From: OFTM291 sp041741375
Lineage (GTDB): Bacteria > Gemmatimonadota > Gemmatimonadetes > Gemmatimonadales > GWC2-71-9
Direction: 5' to 3'
NCBI GenBank assembly: GCA_041741375.1
Contig: JBGSKF010000131.1
Location: 1-23,227 of the forward strand
DNA: 23,227 nucleotides
The translations under genes and the position numbers were made by a program. The notes under the pieces were generated by a model. The model did no database searches. It had not been told where the DNA came from and saw only the letters and a list, made by a program, of their open reading frames with translations. How positions within the stretch are numbered: the stretch's first letter is position 1; every line of letters begins with the position of its first letter. Positions 7,773 to 14,916 of the stretch are shown here, one piece after another.

Positions 7773-8633
7773 GTGAACCGCCGCACGGCGCTGGGCCTCC
7801 TCGGCGGCGGCCTGCTGGGTCTGGCGCGGGCGAGGAGCACACCATCCTCGCTCGCCGCTCAGATCCGGTCCGGCCCGGCCCGAGTACCGGCGGCCCTCGA
7901 TCCGCTTGGAATACAGCTCTACACCTTGCGCGGTCGGATGGCGGACGGTGTGGAGGCGACACTCGACCTGGTGGCGAGCATCGGATACCGGGAGGTCGAG
8001 TTTGCCGGGTATTTCCAGCGCACCCCGGCCCAGATCCGCGCCGCGCTCCGGGCCTCGGGCCTCTCGGCTCCCTCGGCGCATGTGTCCCTGGAGGCGGTGG
8101 AACAGGAAGCGACCATGGCCGCCGCCGCCGAGATCGGCCACCAGTGGCTCGTGGTGCCGTCCCTTCCAGCGAACGTCCGGCAGACCCTGAATGACTGGTC
8201 CCGGCTCGGCGAGCGATTCACCCGGATCGGCCGGACGGCCCAATCGTGGGGCCTGCGCACCGCCTATCACAATCATGACACTGAGTTGCGTCCGTTCGAC
8301 GGAGAGGTTCCCCTGGGGGTCTTCCTGGCCGCCTCGGACCCCGCGCTGGTGCACCTTCAGGCGGACCTCTTCTGGCTCGCCCAGGGAGGAGTCGATCCCG
8401 TGGACTTCCTGACCCGGTGGCCGGGACGGGTCCCCATGGTGCACGTCAAGGACCGGGGACCGAACGGGGAGATGGTGGACATCGGGACGGGGACGCTCGA
8501 CTGGCGGGCCATTCTGCGCGCCGCACCCGCCGCGGGGATCCGGCACTGGTTCGTGGAGCACGACAACCCCGAGGAACCGGTGGCCTTTGCCCGCTCGGCG
8601 AGGCAGTGGCTCGGGCGGCTGACCGTGGATTGA
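7773..8633 (+). CDS. Sugar isomerase/epimerase-like TIM barrel, exported
   Basis: 286 residues, GTG start at 7773 with a weak ribosome site. The N-terminus MNRRTALGLLGGGLLGLARA is a Tat-like signal (RRTALGL then Gly/Leu core), so it is probably periplasmic. The body is a xylose isomerase-like TIM barrel (AP_endonuc_2). LGIQLYTLRGRM starts the barrel, IGYREVEFAGYF follows, HNHDTEL gives a metal-binding His/Asn/His set, LQADLFWLAQGG gives the acidic ligand, HVKDRG the next His/Asp, and FVEHDNPEEP the late Glu. Members near GMC dehydrogenases have been tied to 3-keto-sugar isomerisation or 3-keto-glycoside cleavage. That role is inferred from the GMC/subunit-3 pair and Gfo/Idh/MocA gene downstream. 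It is the first gene of the cluster after hpf. Confidence 0.85.
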   Translation: MNRRTALGLLGGGLLGLARARSTPSSLAAQIRSGPARVPAALDPLGIQLYTLRGRMADGVEATLDLVASIGYREVEFAGYFQRTPAQIRAALRASGLSAPSAHVSLEAVEQEATMAAAAEIGHQWLVVPSLPANVRQTLNDWSRLGERFTRIGRTAQSWGLRTAYHNHDTELRPFDGEVPLGVFLAASDPALVHLQADLFWLAQGGVDPVDFLTRWPGRVPMVHVKDRGPNGEMVDIGTGTLDWRAILRAAPAAGIRHWFVEHDNPEEPVAFARSARQWLGRLTVD

Positions 8634-8726
8634 CCTTCCCCTCACGTCCATTCGAGAGACTGGCGGGCGAGGCCATTCCGAGCGATACTCCGATGGTCCG
8701 GATCCTCCCTCCCAAGGAAACCTCTC

Positions 8727-9386
8727 ATGAACATTCACCCGAATGACACGGCCCTCCTCGTCACCGACCCGCAGAACGACTTTCTCAGCGAGCTCGGGGT
8801 CACCTGGGATCTCGTGGGCGCGAGTGTGCGGGAAAACCGAACGGTCGAGAACCTCGAACGGCTCTTTGTCACCGCTCAGACGCACGGGTACACAACCTTC
8901 ATTTCACCACACTACTACTACCCCACCGACCACGACTGGAAGTTCCAGGGCACTCTCGAAAAGGTCATGCACGACATCGGCATGTTCGATCGGAAGGGGC
9001 CACTCACCATCGAGGGGTTCCCGGGGTCCGGCGCGGATTGGCTGGAACGGTTCAAGCCCTACATCGAGGATCCCCGGACGGTCGTGGCCAGCCCCCACAA
9101 GGTATACGGTCCCGAGAACAACGATCTCATGCTCCAGCTCGCCAAGCGGAACATGCGCAAGGTGGTGCTCTGCGGCATGTCCGCCAACCTCTGCGTCGAG
9201 GCACACATGCGCGAGCTGATCGAACGGGGGTTCGAGGTGGCGGTCGTGAAGGATGCCACCGCCGCCGCCCGCCATCCGGAACTGGGGGACGGGTACCAGG
9301 CGGCACTCATCAACTTCGGCTACATCGCCAACGCCGTCCTGACCACGGACGACGCGGTGAAGGCCATGACCCAACACTCTTCCTGA
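8727..9386 (+). CDS. Isochorismatase-family cysteine hydrolase
   Basis: 219 residues with AAGGAAA before ATG 8727. The family triad is present: Asp14 in VTDPQNDF, Lys125 in HKVYGPENND and Cys156 in GMSANLCVEAH; the residues after the Cys (CVEAHMRELIERGFEVAVVKDA) follow the family closely. No signal peptide, so cytoplasmic. The family hydrolyses amides or enol-ethers such as nicotinamide, ureidoacrylate and isochorismate. An insertion with HYYYPTDHDW and FDRKGPLTIEGFPG resembles uncharacterised cysteine hydrolases often seen next to sugar or redox genes. The substrate cannot be named from sequence. It sits 93 nt after the TIM-barrel gene and 18 nt before the GMC gene, within the cluster, although its chemistry is unlike its neighbours'. 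Confidence 0.87.
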   Translation: MNIHPNDTALLVTDPQNDFLSELGVTWDLVGASVRENRTVENLERLFVTAQTHGYTTFISPHYYYPTDHDWKFQGTLEKVMHDIGMFDRKGPLTIEGFPGSGADWLERFKPYIEDPRTVVASPHKVYGPENNDLMLQLAKRNMRKVVLCGMSANLCVEAHMRELIERGFEVAVVKDATAAARHPELGDGYQAALINFGYIANAVLTTDDAVKAMTQHSS

Positions 9387-9404
9387 CGCCCCGGAAACAT
9401 CGCG

Positions 9405-11102
9405 ATGCCCTCTTTCTCCCTGCCGCAGGAGACCTACGACGTCTGCATCATCGGCTCCGGCGCCGGCGGCGGCATGGCCGCGCATGCGCTCACCCGGGCC
9501 GGTGCCCGGGTTCTGGTGCTCGAGGCGGGCGGCCCCTGGGACAACACCACCGACGCCGCGATGCTCACCTGGCCCTATCAAACCGAGCACCGCGGCGGGT
9601 GGATTCCCACCCGTCACTTCGGCGAGTTCGACGCCTGCATCGGCGGGTGGAGCCTGGAGGGAGAGCCCTACACCACCGCTCCCGGTACGAAGTTCAGCTG
9701 GTGGCGGGCCCGCATGGTGGGGGGACGCACCAACCACTGGGGCCGCATCTCCCTCCGCTTCGGCCCCGACGACTTCCGCCGCGGGGAGCTCGACGGCCTC
9801 TCCCCCAACTGGCCCCTCGGCTACGACGACATCGCCCCGTACTACGACCGGCTGGACCGGCTCATCGGCCTCTTCGGGAGCGCCGAGAACATCCCGAACC
9901 AGCCGGACGGGATCTTCCAGCCCCCTCCCCGCCCCCGGGCCTACGAGCTCCTGGTGATGGACGCCTGCCGGACCCGCCAGATCCCCTGCGTTCCCGCCCG
10001 GCTGTCGGTGATCACCCGCCCGCTCAACGGTCGCCAGGCCTGTCACTACTGCGGCCAGTGCAACCGCGGCTGCTCGGTGCACGCCAACTTCTCGAGCACC
10101 AACGTCCTCCTCCCCCCCGCGGCCGCGACCGGGAATCTCACCCTCGTCACCCATGCCATGGCCCGCGAAATCACCACCGATGCCCGGGGCCTCTGCACCG
10201 GCGTGTCGTACATCGACACCACCACGGGGGAGGACCGGCACGTGGCGGCCCGCGTCGTGGTGGTGGCCGCCAGCGCCTGCGAGTCGGCCCGGCTGCTCCT
10301 CAACTCGACCTCGGCCCGCTTCCCCCGGGGCCTCGCCAACGGGAGCGGCCAGGTGGGCCGCTGGCTCACCGACACCACGGGCACCGACGTGGGCGGGTTC
10401 ATCCCGAAGCTCGTGGGCCGGACCCGCTACAACGAGGATGGCGTGGGCGGCGGCCATGTCTACATGCCGTGGTGGCTCGACAACGCGAAGCTCGATTTTC
10501 CCCGCGGCTATCACATCGAGGTCTGGGGCGGACTCAACCAGCCAGGTGCCGGGTTCATGGGCGGCATCCACCGGTACCCCTCCGGCGGGGGCTGGGGACG
10601 GCAGCTCAAGGACGACTACCGGCGGTACTGGGGCACCACGATCGGATTCTCCGGGCGCGGAGAGATGATCCCCAACGCCGGGTCCTTCTGCGAGATCGAT
10701 CCCGACACGAAAGACCGATGGGGAATCCCGGTCCTCCGCTTCCACTGGCAGTGGACCGACCATGAGATCAACCAGGTACGGCACATGCAGGAGACCTTCC
10801 GCGGGCTCGTCGAGGCGATGGGGGGTGAGGTGTTCTCCCCGATGCCTTCGAAGGAGGATGGCTACGGCATCGCCACCGGCGGAACCATCATCCACGAGCT
10901 CGGCGGGGCCCGCATGGGAGCCGATCCCGCGGACAGTGTTCTCAACGCCTGGGGTCAGGCCCATGAGGTCCCCAATCTCTTCGTGACCGACGGGGCACCC
11001 TTCCCCTCCCAGGCCGACAAGAACCCCACCTGGACCATCATGGCGCTCGCCTGGCGTGCCGCCGACCGCATCCTCGAGCTTCGGCAGCGGAGGGAACTGT
11101 GA
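9405..11102 (+). CDS. GMC-family flavoprotein sugar dehydrogenase, large subunit
   Basis: 565 residues from ATG 9405. The FAD-binding Rossmann motif IGSGAGGGMAA is at residues 16-26, with LVLEAGG following. GGRTNHWG is the second flavin motif. A cysteine cluster CHYCGQCNRGC (Cys213, 216, 219, 223) matches those in membrane-type FAD dehydrogenases, where such cysteines hold an Fe-S cluster. The C-terminal GMC domain has IHELGGARMG (catalytic His) and NPTWTIMALAWRAAD (catalytic Asn). It lacks its own signal and would ride across the membrane with the Tat-signal small subunit next door, whose GTG overlaps this stop. Likely role: FAD-dependent oxidation of a sugar, by neighbourhood glycoside C3 oxidation as in LacA-type glucoside 3-dehydrogenases. 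Gluconate or sorbose dehydrogenase is an alternative. Confidence 0.88.
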   Translation: MPSFSLPQETYDVCIIGSGAGGGMAAHALTRAGARVLVLEAGGPWDNTTDAAMLTWPYQTEHRGGWIPTRHFGEFDACIGGWSLEGEPYTTAPGTKFSWWRARMVGGRTNHWGRISLRFGPDDFRRGELDGLSPNWPLGYDDIAPYYDRLDRLIGLFGSAENIPNQPDGIFQPPPRPRAYELLVMDACRTRQIPCVPARLSVITRPLNGRQACHYCGQCNRGCSVHANFSSTNVLLPPAAATGNLTLVTHAMAREITTDARGLCTGVSYIDTTTGEDRHVAARVVVVAASACESARLLLNSTSARFPRGLANGSGQVGRWLTDTTGTDVGGFIPKLVGRTRYNEDGVGGGHVYMPWWLDNAKLDFPRGYHIEVWGGLNQPGAGFMGGIHRYPSGGGWGRQLKDDYRRYWGTTIGFSGRGEMIPNAGSFCEIDPDTKDRWGIPVLRFHWQWTDHEINQVRHMQETFRGLVEAMGGEVFSPMPSKEDGYGIATGGTIIHELGGARMGADPADSVLNAWGQAHEVPNLFVTDGAPFPSQADKNPTWTIMALAWRAADRILELRQRREL

Positions 11103-11743
11103 GCGACACACCCGAGTCCCGGCCCGGCATGACCCGCCGCACCGCCATCCTCACTCTCGGCGGGGGCGCCCTCGCCGTGGGAGCGGGCTATGCGCTGCTC
11201 GGCCCCCTGCGCCAGAAGTTCGAGGCGATCCGGGCGTCCGGGGAGTGGGCCTGGCGGTTCTTCACGCCCGCGGAGGTGGAGACGATACGCCCCCTCGCCG
11301 ACATGATCATTCCCCCCGACGAGACCTCGGGTAGCGCCACCGACGCCGGAACCCTCGAGTACGCCGACTTCGTTCTCAGCGAATCCAACGACGACACCCG
11401 CGCCGCCTGGCACACGGGGCTCGCCTGGCTCACCGACGAAAGCCGGCGCCGGTACGACCGGCCGGGGTTCGCCGCCTGCTCCGACACGGAACGCGCCGCG
11501 ATCCTCGATGACATCGCCTGGCCCGCCCGGGCGGAGGATCCCTACACGGATGCGGCCCGCTGGTTCACCCGGGTTCGCGACCTGATCGGATCGGGCTTCT
11601 TCTCCAGCCGCATCGGCGTGCAGGATCTCGGCTACGCCGGCGGCATCTTCAACCCCGGCTGGCGGGGAGCCCCCGTTTCCGCCCTGGACGAACTCGGCGT
11701 GTCCTATGCGGAGTGGGATCGCCGGTATGGACACCTGACATGA
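11099..11743 (+). CDS. Gluconate 2-dehydrogenase subunit 3-like, Tat-exported small subunit
   Basis: 214 residues from GTG 11099, overlapping the GMC stop (GTGA), with GGAGGG upstream. The N-terminus has MTRRTAILTLGGGALAVGAG, a clear twin-arginine signal. The body shows the subunit-3 signature: FFTPAEVETIRPLADMIIPPDETSGSATDAGTLEYADFVLSES, with the usual Pro-Asp turn, then helices around ESRRRYDRPGFAACSDTERAAIL. The end has the GIFNPGWRGAP motif near the C-terminus. In known complexes this subunit (LacC, or gamma of FAD-glucose dehydrogenase) carries the flavoprotein out through Tat and helps assembly. Its overlap with the next gene (ATGA) keeps the three genes coupled. Confidence 0.88.
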   Translation: MSDTPESRPGMTRRTAILTLGGGALAVGAGYALLGPLRQKFEAIRASGEWAWRFFTPAEVETIRPLADMIIPPDETSGSATDAGTLEYADFVLSESNDDTRAAWHTGLAWLTDESRRRYDRPGFAACSDTERAAILDDIAWPARAEDPYTDAARWFTRVRDLIGSGFFSSRIGVQDLGYAGGIFNPGWRGAPVSALDELGVSYAEWDRRYGHLT

Positions 11744-12981
11744 CCCCACCGGAACGGCTCGGCGTCGGCTTCATCGGCAGCGGATTCAACACCCAGTTCC
11801 ACCTCCAGGCCTGGCAGGGAGTGCGCGACGCGGACGTGCGCGGGATCTGGAGTCCCCATCGTGAGCGCGCCGAGTCCGCGGCGGGCCTGGCCCGGGACCT
11901 CGACGTCGGACCGGCCAAGGCCTATCGGAGCATCGCGGCGATGGTGGCGGATCCCGACATCCACGCCATCTGGCTCTGCGGTCCCAACCACGCGCGCATC
12001 GCGAACGTCGAGGAGATCGTCGACACCATCGCGCGGGGGAAGGGCACTCTCCGGGGCCTCGCCTGTGAAAAGCCGCTGGCTCGCACCGTGGCCGAGGCGA
12101 AGGAAGTGGCCCGGCTGGTGAAGTCGGTGCGTCTGCGGCACGGGTACCTCGAGAACCAGGTCTTTGCCCCCGAGGTGGAACAGGGCCGGTCGCTGATCTG
12201 GGCCCGGGGAGCCGCGACGACCGGGAGGCCGTACCTGGCGCGCGCCGCCGAGGAGCACAGCGGGCCGCACAGTCCCTGGTTCTGGCGGGGTGACTTGCAG
12301 GGCGGAGGCGTCCTCAACGACATGATGTGCCACTCGGCGCTCGTCGTCCGGCATCTTCTGACCCAGCCCGGAGAGCCGCTCCGCAGCATCACGCCGGTCC
12401 GGATCACCGGTCACATCGCATCCCTCAAGTGGAGTCGGCCCGAGCAGGCCCGGCAGCTTGCGGCCGCGATGCCGGGTGTCAACTACCGGCGCCGGCCGGC
12501 CGAGGATTTTGCCAGCATCATGATCGAGTTCCGGACCCCGGAGGGTCACACGGTCGTCGGGGAGGCCACGACGAGCTGGGGGTTCGTGGGTCCCGGGCTT
12601 CGGCTCTCCGCCGAGCTGCTCGGCCCCGAGTACTCGATGCGATGGAACACCCTCGAGGCGGGACTCGAGGTCTTCTTCAGCCGCGAGGTCCAAGGGGATG
12701 TCGGCGAGGATCTGGTGGAGAAACAGAACGCGGAGACGGGACAGATGCCGGTGGTGGCCGAGGAGTGGGCCGCGTATGGGTACACCAACGAGGACCGGCA
12801 CTTCGTCCGGGCGTTTCTGGGGAAAGAGTCACCCCGGCTCACCTTCGACGATGGGGTGGACGTGGTGAAGCTCCTGATGGCGGCGTACCAGAGCGCCGAG
12901 ACCAGGCGCACCCTCAAGTTCCCGCCCGCCGGTCTGGACGGATTCGTTCCGAAGGTGGCGCGGGGAACGTGGCGGCCGTAG
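11740..12981 (+). CDS. Gfo/Idh/MocA oxidoreductase, cytoplasmic
   Basis: 413 residues. I prefer ATG 11740, which overlaps the previous stop (ATGA), to GTG 11713, which adds nine residues with no ribosome site. The Rossmann NAD(P) motif VGFIGSGFNTQFHL is N-terminal, followed by an acceptor-loop region. The family's Glu-Lys-Pro motif is present as CEKPLA and supplies the catalytic Lys. The C-terminal alpha/beta domain contains GGGVLNDMMCHSALVVRHLL, with the conserved His of the GG-x-D-x-x-x-H pattern. No signal peptide. It probably reduces or oxidises a keto- or glycosyl-sugar taken up after periplasmic oxidation by the coupled GMC/subunit-3 pair. The exact substrate is unknown. It is the last gene of the cluster. 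Confidence 0.87.
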   Translation: MTPPERLGVGFIGSGFNTQFHLQAWQGVRDADVRGIWSPHRERAESAAGLARDLDVGPAKAYRSIAAMVADPDIHAIWLCGPNHARIANVEEIVDTIARGKGTLRGLACEKPLARTVAEAKEVARLVKSVRLRHGYLENQVFAPEVEQGRSLIWARGAATTGRPYLARAAEEHSGPHSPWFWRGDLQGGGVLNDMMCHSALVVRHLLTQPGEPLRSITPVRITGHIASLKWSRPEQARQLAAAMPGVNYRRRPAEDFASIMIEFRTPEGHTVVGEATTSWGFVGPGLRLSAELLGPEYSMRWNTLEAGLEVFFSREVQGDVGEDLVEKQNAETGQMPVVAEEWAAYGYTNEDRHFVRAFLGKESPRLTFDDGVDVVKLLMAAYQSAETRRTLKFPPAGLDGFVPKVARGTWRP

Positions 12982-13005
12982 AAAGCGGGTCCCCGGGCTG
13001 AACTC

Positions 13006-13035
13006 CTCGTACACGTATTCGTACTCGTACACGAG
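13006..13035. repeat. TACGAG/CTCGTA low-complexity array
   Basis: A 30-bp run built from CTCGTA and CACGTA/TTCGTA hexamers between two copies of CCCGGGCTGAA. Translating it on the minus strand gives only an artificial Glu/Tyr-rich string. No gene overlaps it. Confidence 0.75.
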
Positions 13036-13051
13036 TGGTTCCAGAGGACCT

Positions 13052-13080
13052 CCCGGGCTGAATCACGGGCTCGGCGCCTG
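13052..13080. repeat. Dispersed repeat, copy A
   Basis: CCCGGGCTGAATCACGGGC followed by TCGGCGCCTG. It shares GGGCTG and the 3' part CTCGGCGCCTG with copies B (13934-13962) and C (14413-14441). It lies between the sugar cluster and the graveyard of small genes. Confidence 0.6.
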
Positions 13081-13105
13081 CGGCGACACGGGCCCTCACC
13101 CCCGG

Positions 13106-13132
13106 CCCCTCTCCCGCACGGCGGGAGAGGGG
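13106..13132. repeat. REP-like perfect hairpin
   Basis: CCCCTCTCCCGC, loop ACG, GCGGGAGAGGGG: a 12-bp perfect stem with a 3-nt loop. The flank (GGCCCTCACCCCCGG before it) has the style of REP elements dispersed in many GC-rich genomes. There is no T-tract, so it is not a standard intrinsic terminator, though it could stop or stabilise the upstream transcript. Confidence 0.75.
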
Positions 13133-13162
13133 AGTCACCTTCCGCACCCACTGAAAACTTGC

Positions 13163-13419
13163 CTACTCTGATTCACCTGCTGTAACGGCCGATTGAGAGA
13201 GACGATCGCGAAGCCAGTCAGAAATCCTCCTCAGCTCCGCGCGCTGCCGCTTGGTCCACAGTCCGACCGCGATCCGCGCCACGCCCAGTCCTCCGACGGC
13301 ACCGCCTCCCAGGATCACACCATCCACAAGATCAGCGCCGCGGCGGGAGGCGCACCCCACACGAGCACGGCCGCAAGGGTCGCGACCATACGAGCCGAGG
13401 TCCACAGGCGGCGGCGCAC
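13163..13419 (-). pseudogene. Frameshifted small membrane protein
   Basis: Reading from GTG 13419 gives VRRRLWTSARMVATLAA, then a hydrophobic stretch ending ALILWMV and TGA near 13315. In another frame the sequence continues as VILGGGAVGGLGVARIAVGLW and TKRQRAELRRISDWLRDRL, stopping at 13163. Removing one GT from ATGGTGTGATC would fuse the two parts into one protein of about 84 residues with two adjacent membrane helices and a basic amphipathic tail. It lies 26 nt after the VOC gene stop on the same strand and would be co-transcribed. The function is unknown. Sequencing error, real mutation or two unrelated ORFs are all possible. Confidence 0.42.
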
Positions 13420-13444
13420 GACGGGTTGGCCCGCACAGCGTTGG

Positions 13445-13831
13445 TCATTGGCCGGCGGGCGGTTGCCACAATTCGACCTTGTTTCCCTCTGGATCAATGA
13501 CCCAGGCAAACTTGCCATACTCAGAGTCCTCGATCTTGTCGAGGACGTTGCAGCCTTCCGACTTGAGCGCCGCGACCACAGCGTGGAGGTCTTCCACCCG
13601 GTAGTTGACCATGAACGAGGCTTGGCTCGGAGCAAACTGGTCGCCCTCCTCCGGACCCACGGACCAGACGGTCGTTCCGCCTGTGGGCCTGCCCTCCGAG
13701 TCGGTCCAGGTGAATGCCGTACCGCCCCACTCCTGGACATCGATTCCCAGGTGCCGCTTGTACCACGCCTGCAGTAATGGAGCGTCTTTGGCCTTGAAGA
13801 AGATGCCGCCGATACCCGTGACTCGTTTCAT
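13445..13831 (-). CDS. VOC/glyoxalase-family protein
   Basis: 128 residues from ATG 13831, preceded by GAAGG at 6 nt; the frame is open upstream but that part crosses a dispersed repeat. The VOC fold is evident from MKRVTGIGGIFFKAKDAPLLQAWYKRHLGI (first beta-alpha-beta unit) and from a second unit with FMVNYRVEDLHAVVAALKSEG and the ending WVIDPEGNKVELWQPP. The last Glu matches a metal ligand of glyoxalase I-type proteins; the N-terminal His position is Gly or Lys, so a complete metal site is doubtful. Cytoplasmic. VOC proteins cover glyoxalases, dioxygenases and antibiotic-binding proteins; the function here is unknown. It lies just downstream of the 44-bp repeat at 13899-13942, which may carry its promoter. 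Confidence 0.86.
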   Translation of the reverse strand: MKRVTGIGGIFFKAKDAPLLQAWYKRHLGIDVQEWGGTAFTWTDSEGRPTGGTTVWSVGPEEGDQFAPSQASFMVNYRVEDLHAVVAALKSEGCNVLDKIEDSEYGKFAWVIDPEGNKVELWQPPAGQ

Positions 13832-13898
13832 GTGACCTTCGATGCGCGGTGGTAGTGAGAGGAATGCTTCCCTGCGGCCCAATGTCACGAATTCAAGG

Positions 13899-13942
13899 AT
13901 ACTGCACCTCAATCCCCCTCTCCGCAAGATTTCCCCGGGCTG
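13899..13942 (-). repeat. 44-bp dispersed repeat, copy B
   Basis: 39 of 44 bases match 16351-16394. Both copies lie a short distance 5' of a minus-strand small gene. On the minus strand this copy ends beside TATCCT, a -10-like hexamer, where the other has TATACT. The next 20 bases (to 13962) join it to the GCTCGGCGCCTG repeat family. Confidence 0.8.
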
Positions 13943-13962
13943 TGGCCCCCGCTCGGCGCCTG
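13934..13962. repeat. Dispersed repeat, copy B of GGGCTG-CTCGGCGCCTG family
   Basis: CCCGGGCTGTGGCCCCCGC followed by TCGGCGCCTG. It is nearly identical to copy C at 14413-14441 and partly shared with copy A at 13052-13080. Confidence 0.75.
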
Positions 13963-14023
13963 AAACCGCCGCCGCGTGTAGGCGCCCTTGAGCTGCGCTG
14001 CGAAGCGGCTGCGACGTGAATTC

Positions 14024-14317
14024 TTAGGCGGCAACTCGCCTGAGCAATTGGCGAACCACGGCCACCACACCGACAACGGATGCCGTCAGCAGGAAAGGAT
14101 AGATGACCAAGAGATCGATGCGAATGTTGCATTCACCAGAACAGAGGACGCGGTACTTCATGGCCAACTCATAGGCGCTGTACAAGAGCCAGAGGACGCC
14201 TACACCGACAGCCGTCTTGCTTTTACTTCCAAGGCCGCTCGCTAAGAACACGAGCGCTGGGGGGAGGGCCAGCCAGGGTTGGCTAATCAATATTCCCATC
14301 GACTCAAGAATATCCAT
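14024..14317 (-). CDS. Conserved small membrane protein
   Basis: 97 residues from ATG 14317, with GAGG 7 nt upstream. Three hydrophobic segments are visible: QPWLALPPALVFLASGLG, AVGVGVLWLLYSAYELAMKY and LLVIYPFLLTASVVGVVAVV. A short loop between the last two reads RVLCSGECNIRID. The Cys-Ser-Gly-Glu-Cys pair looks conserved by design (possible metal or disulfide). I recall similar uncharacterised proteins with this Cys loop, but no function. The tail LLRRVAA is basic and probably cytoplasmic. It is a lone gene in the accessory region, in the same direction as the VOC gene, about 190 bp ahead of it. Confidence 0.75.
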   Translation of the reverse strand: MDILESMGILISQPWLALPPALVFLASGLGSKSKTAVGVGVLWLLYSAYELAMKYRVLCSGECNIRIDLLVIYPFLLTASVVGVVAVVRQLLRRVAA

Positions 14318-14412
14318 ATGGTGCCTCACATTTGAGGACGTCCACGCAGTGAAACGGCTTCGGCCCGGATGAAGTGGTCGATGGCAAGCTAGCAGCCCGA
14401 GGTCAACGTCGC

Positions 14413-14441
14413 CTTGGGCTGAGGCCCCCGCTCGGCGCCTG
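14413..14441. repeat. Dispersed repeat, copy C at a gene breakpoint
   Basis: CTTGGGCTGAGGCCCCCGC then TCGGCGCCTG, nearly identical to copy B. It ends 18 bp before the truncated DinB-like fragment begins, marking a probable recombination or insertion junction. Confidence 0.72.
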
Positions 14442-14459
14442 TGGCGTCGGGTCCGGAAG

Positions 14460-14717
14460 GTGACCTCGCTCGCCGCAGTGCGCGCCTGGCTCGAGCGGTC
14501 GGTGGCCGCCGCCAAGAAGGCGATCGCCGGGCACGATGATGCTGCCTGGGCGGCCCTGCTCCCGGAGGGACCGGTGATGGGCGGGCTCCCGCGCCATGCG
14601 ATCTTCGGCGCGATCGCCGATCACACGGCCCACCACCGCGGCGCCCTGGCGGTATACACTCGGCTCCGCGGGAAGGTGCCGCCCATGCCCTACATGAAAG
14701 TTGAAGCGGGCGCCTGA
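14460..14717 (+). pseudogene. DinB-family C-terminal fragment
   Basis: 85 residues from GTG 14460 to a normal stop. VRAWLERSVAAAKKAIAGHDD and MGGLPRHAIFGAIADHTAHH followed by RGALAVYTRLRGKVPPMPYM are the second half of a DinB-type four-helix bundle. The HxxxHR set (HTAHHRG) supplies the C-terminal metal ligands. A full DinB protein is about 150-170 residues, and the N-terminal helices with the first His are missing. The upstream boundary is the dispersed repeat C, so the 5' half was probably lost. It is the only plus-strand gene-like piece between 12982 and 16836. Confidence 0.72.
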
Positions 14718-14745
14718 CCGGGCCTCTCCGCGGTTCGGCGGACTC

Positions 14746-14898
14746 CTACGCGCCGAACTGCCGCAGATGGTGGTTCATGTGCTTGTAGGCCCGGTTCTGC
14801 CAGTCCCGATGGCTCATCCGCCCAAACACCTGGTGCCCGGCCGGGAACGCACTTGGCGGTCCTGAGACCAGTGCCGCCAGGGTCTCCGGCGTTGATGG
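14746..14898 (-). pseudogene. DUF1569/DinB-superfamily C-terminal fragment
   Basis: An open stretch with no start codon, ending at TAG 14746. It reads PSTPETLAALVSGPPSAFPAG, HQVFGRMSHRDWQNRAYKHMNHHLRQFGA. The HPxFGxLSxxxWxxLxYKHxDHHLRQFG ending is the hallmark of DUF1569-type DinB-like proteins. Only the last 50 or so residues of about 150 remain, directly after the GNAT stop and in the same frame. It lies 28 bp from the oppositely oriented DinB fragment, so two decayed members of one superfamily abut tail to tail. Confidence 0.7.
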
Positions 14899-14916
14899 TT
14901 CCTGATGCCTCGACCG

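Noticed and set aside
8904..11111. Minus-strand frame of over 700 codons opposite the GMC gene
   Set aside because: No motif, Gly/Val/Glu-rich antisense composition, and it spans two clear plus-strand genes.
13106..13132. Intrinsic terminator of the sugar cluster
   Set aside because: The hairpin is perfect but lacks a T-tract on either strand and resembles REP elements; kept as a repeat.
12914..13147. Small minus-strand protein starting MRKVTPLSRRAGEGPG
   Set aside because: It is a translation of the REP-like hairpin and the TACGAG array, a common false gene call.
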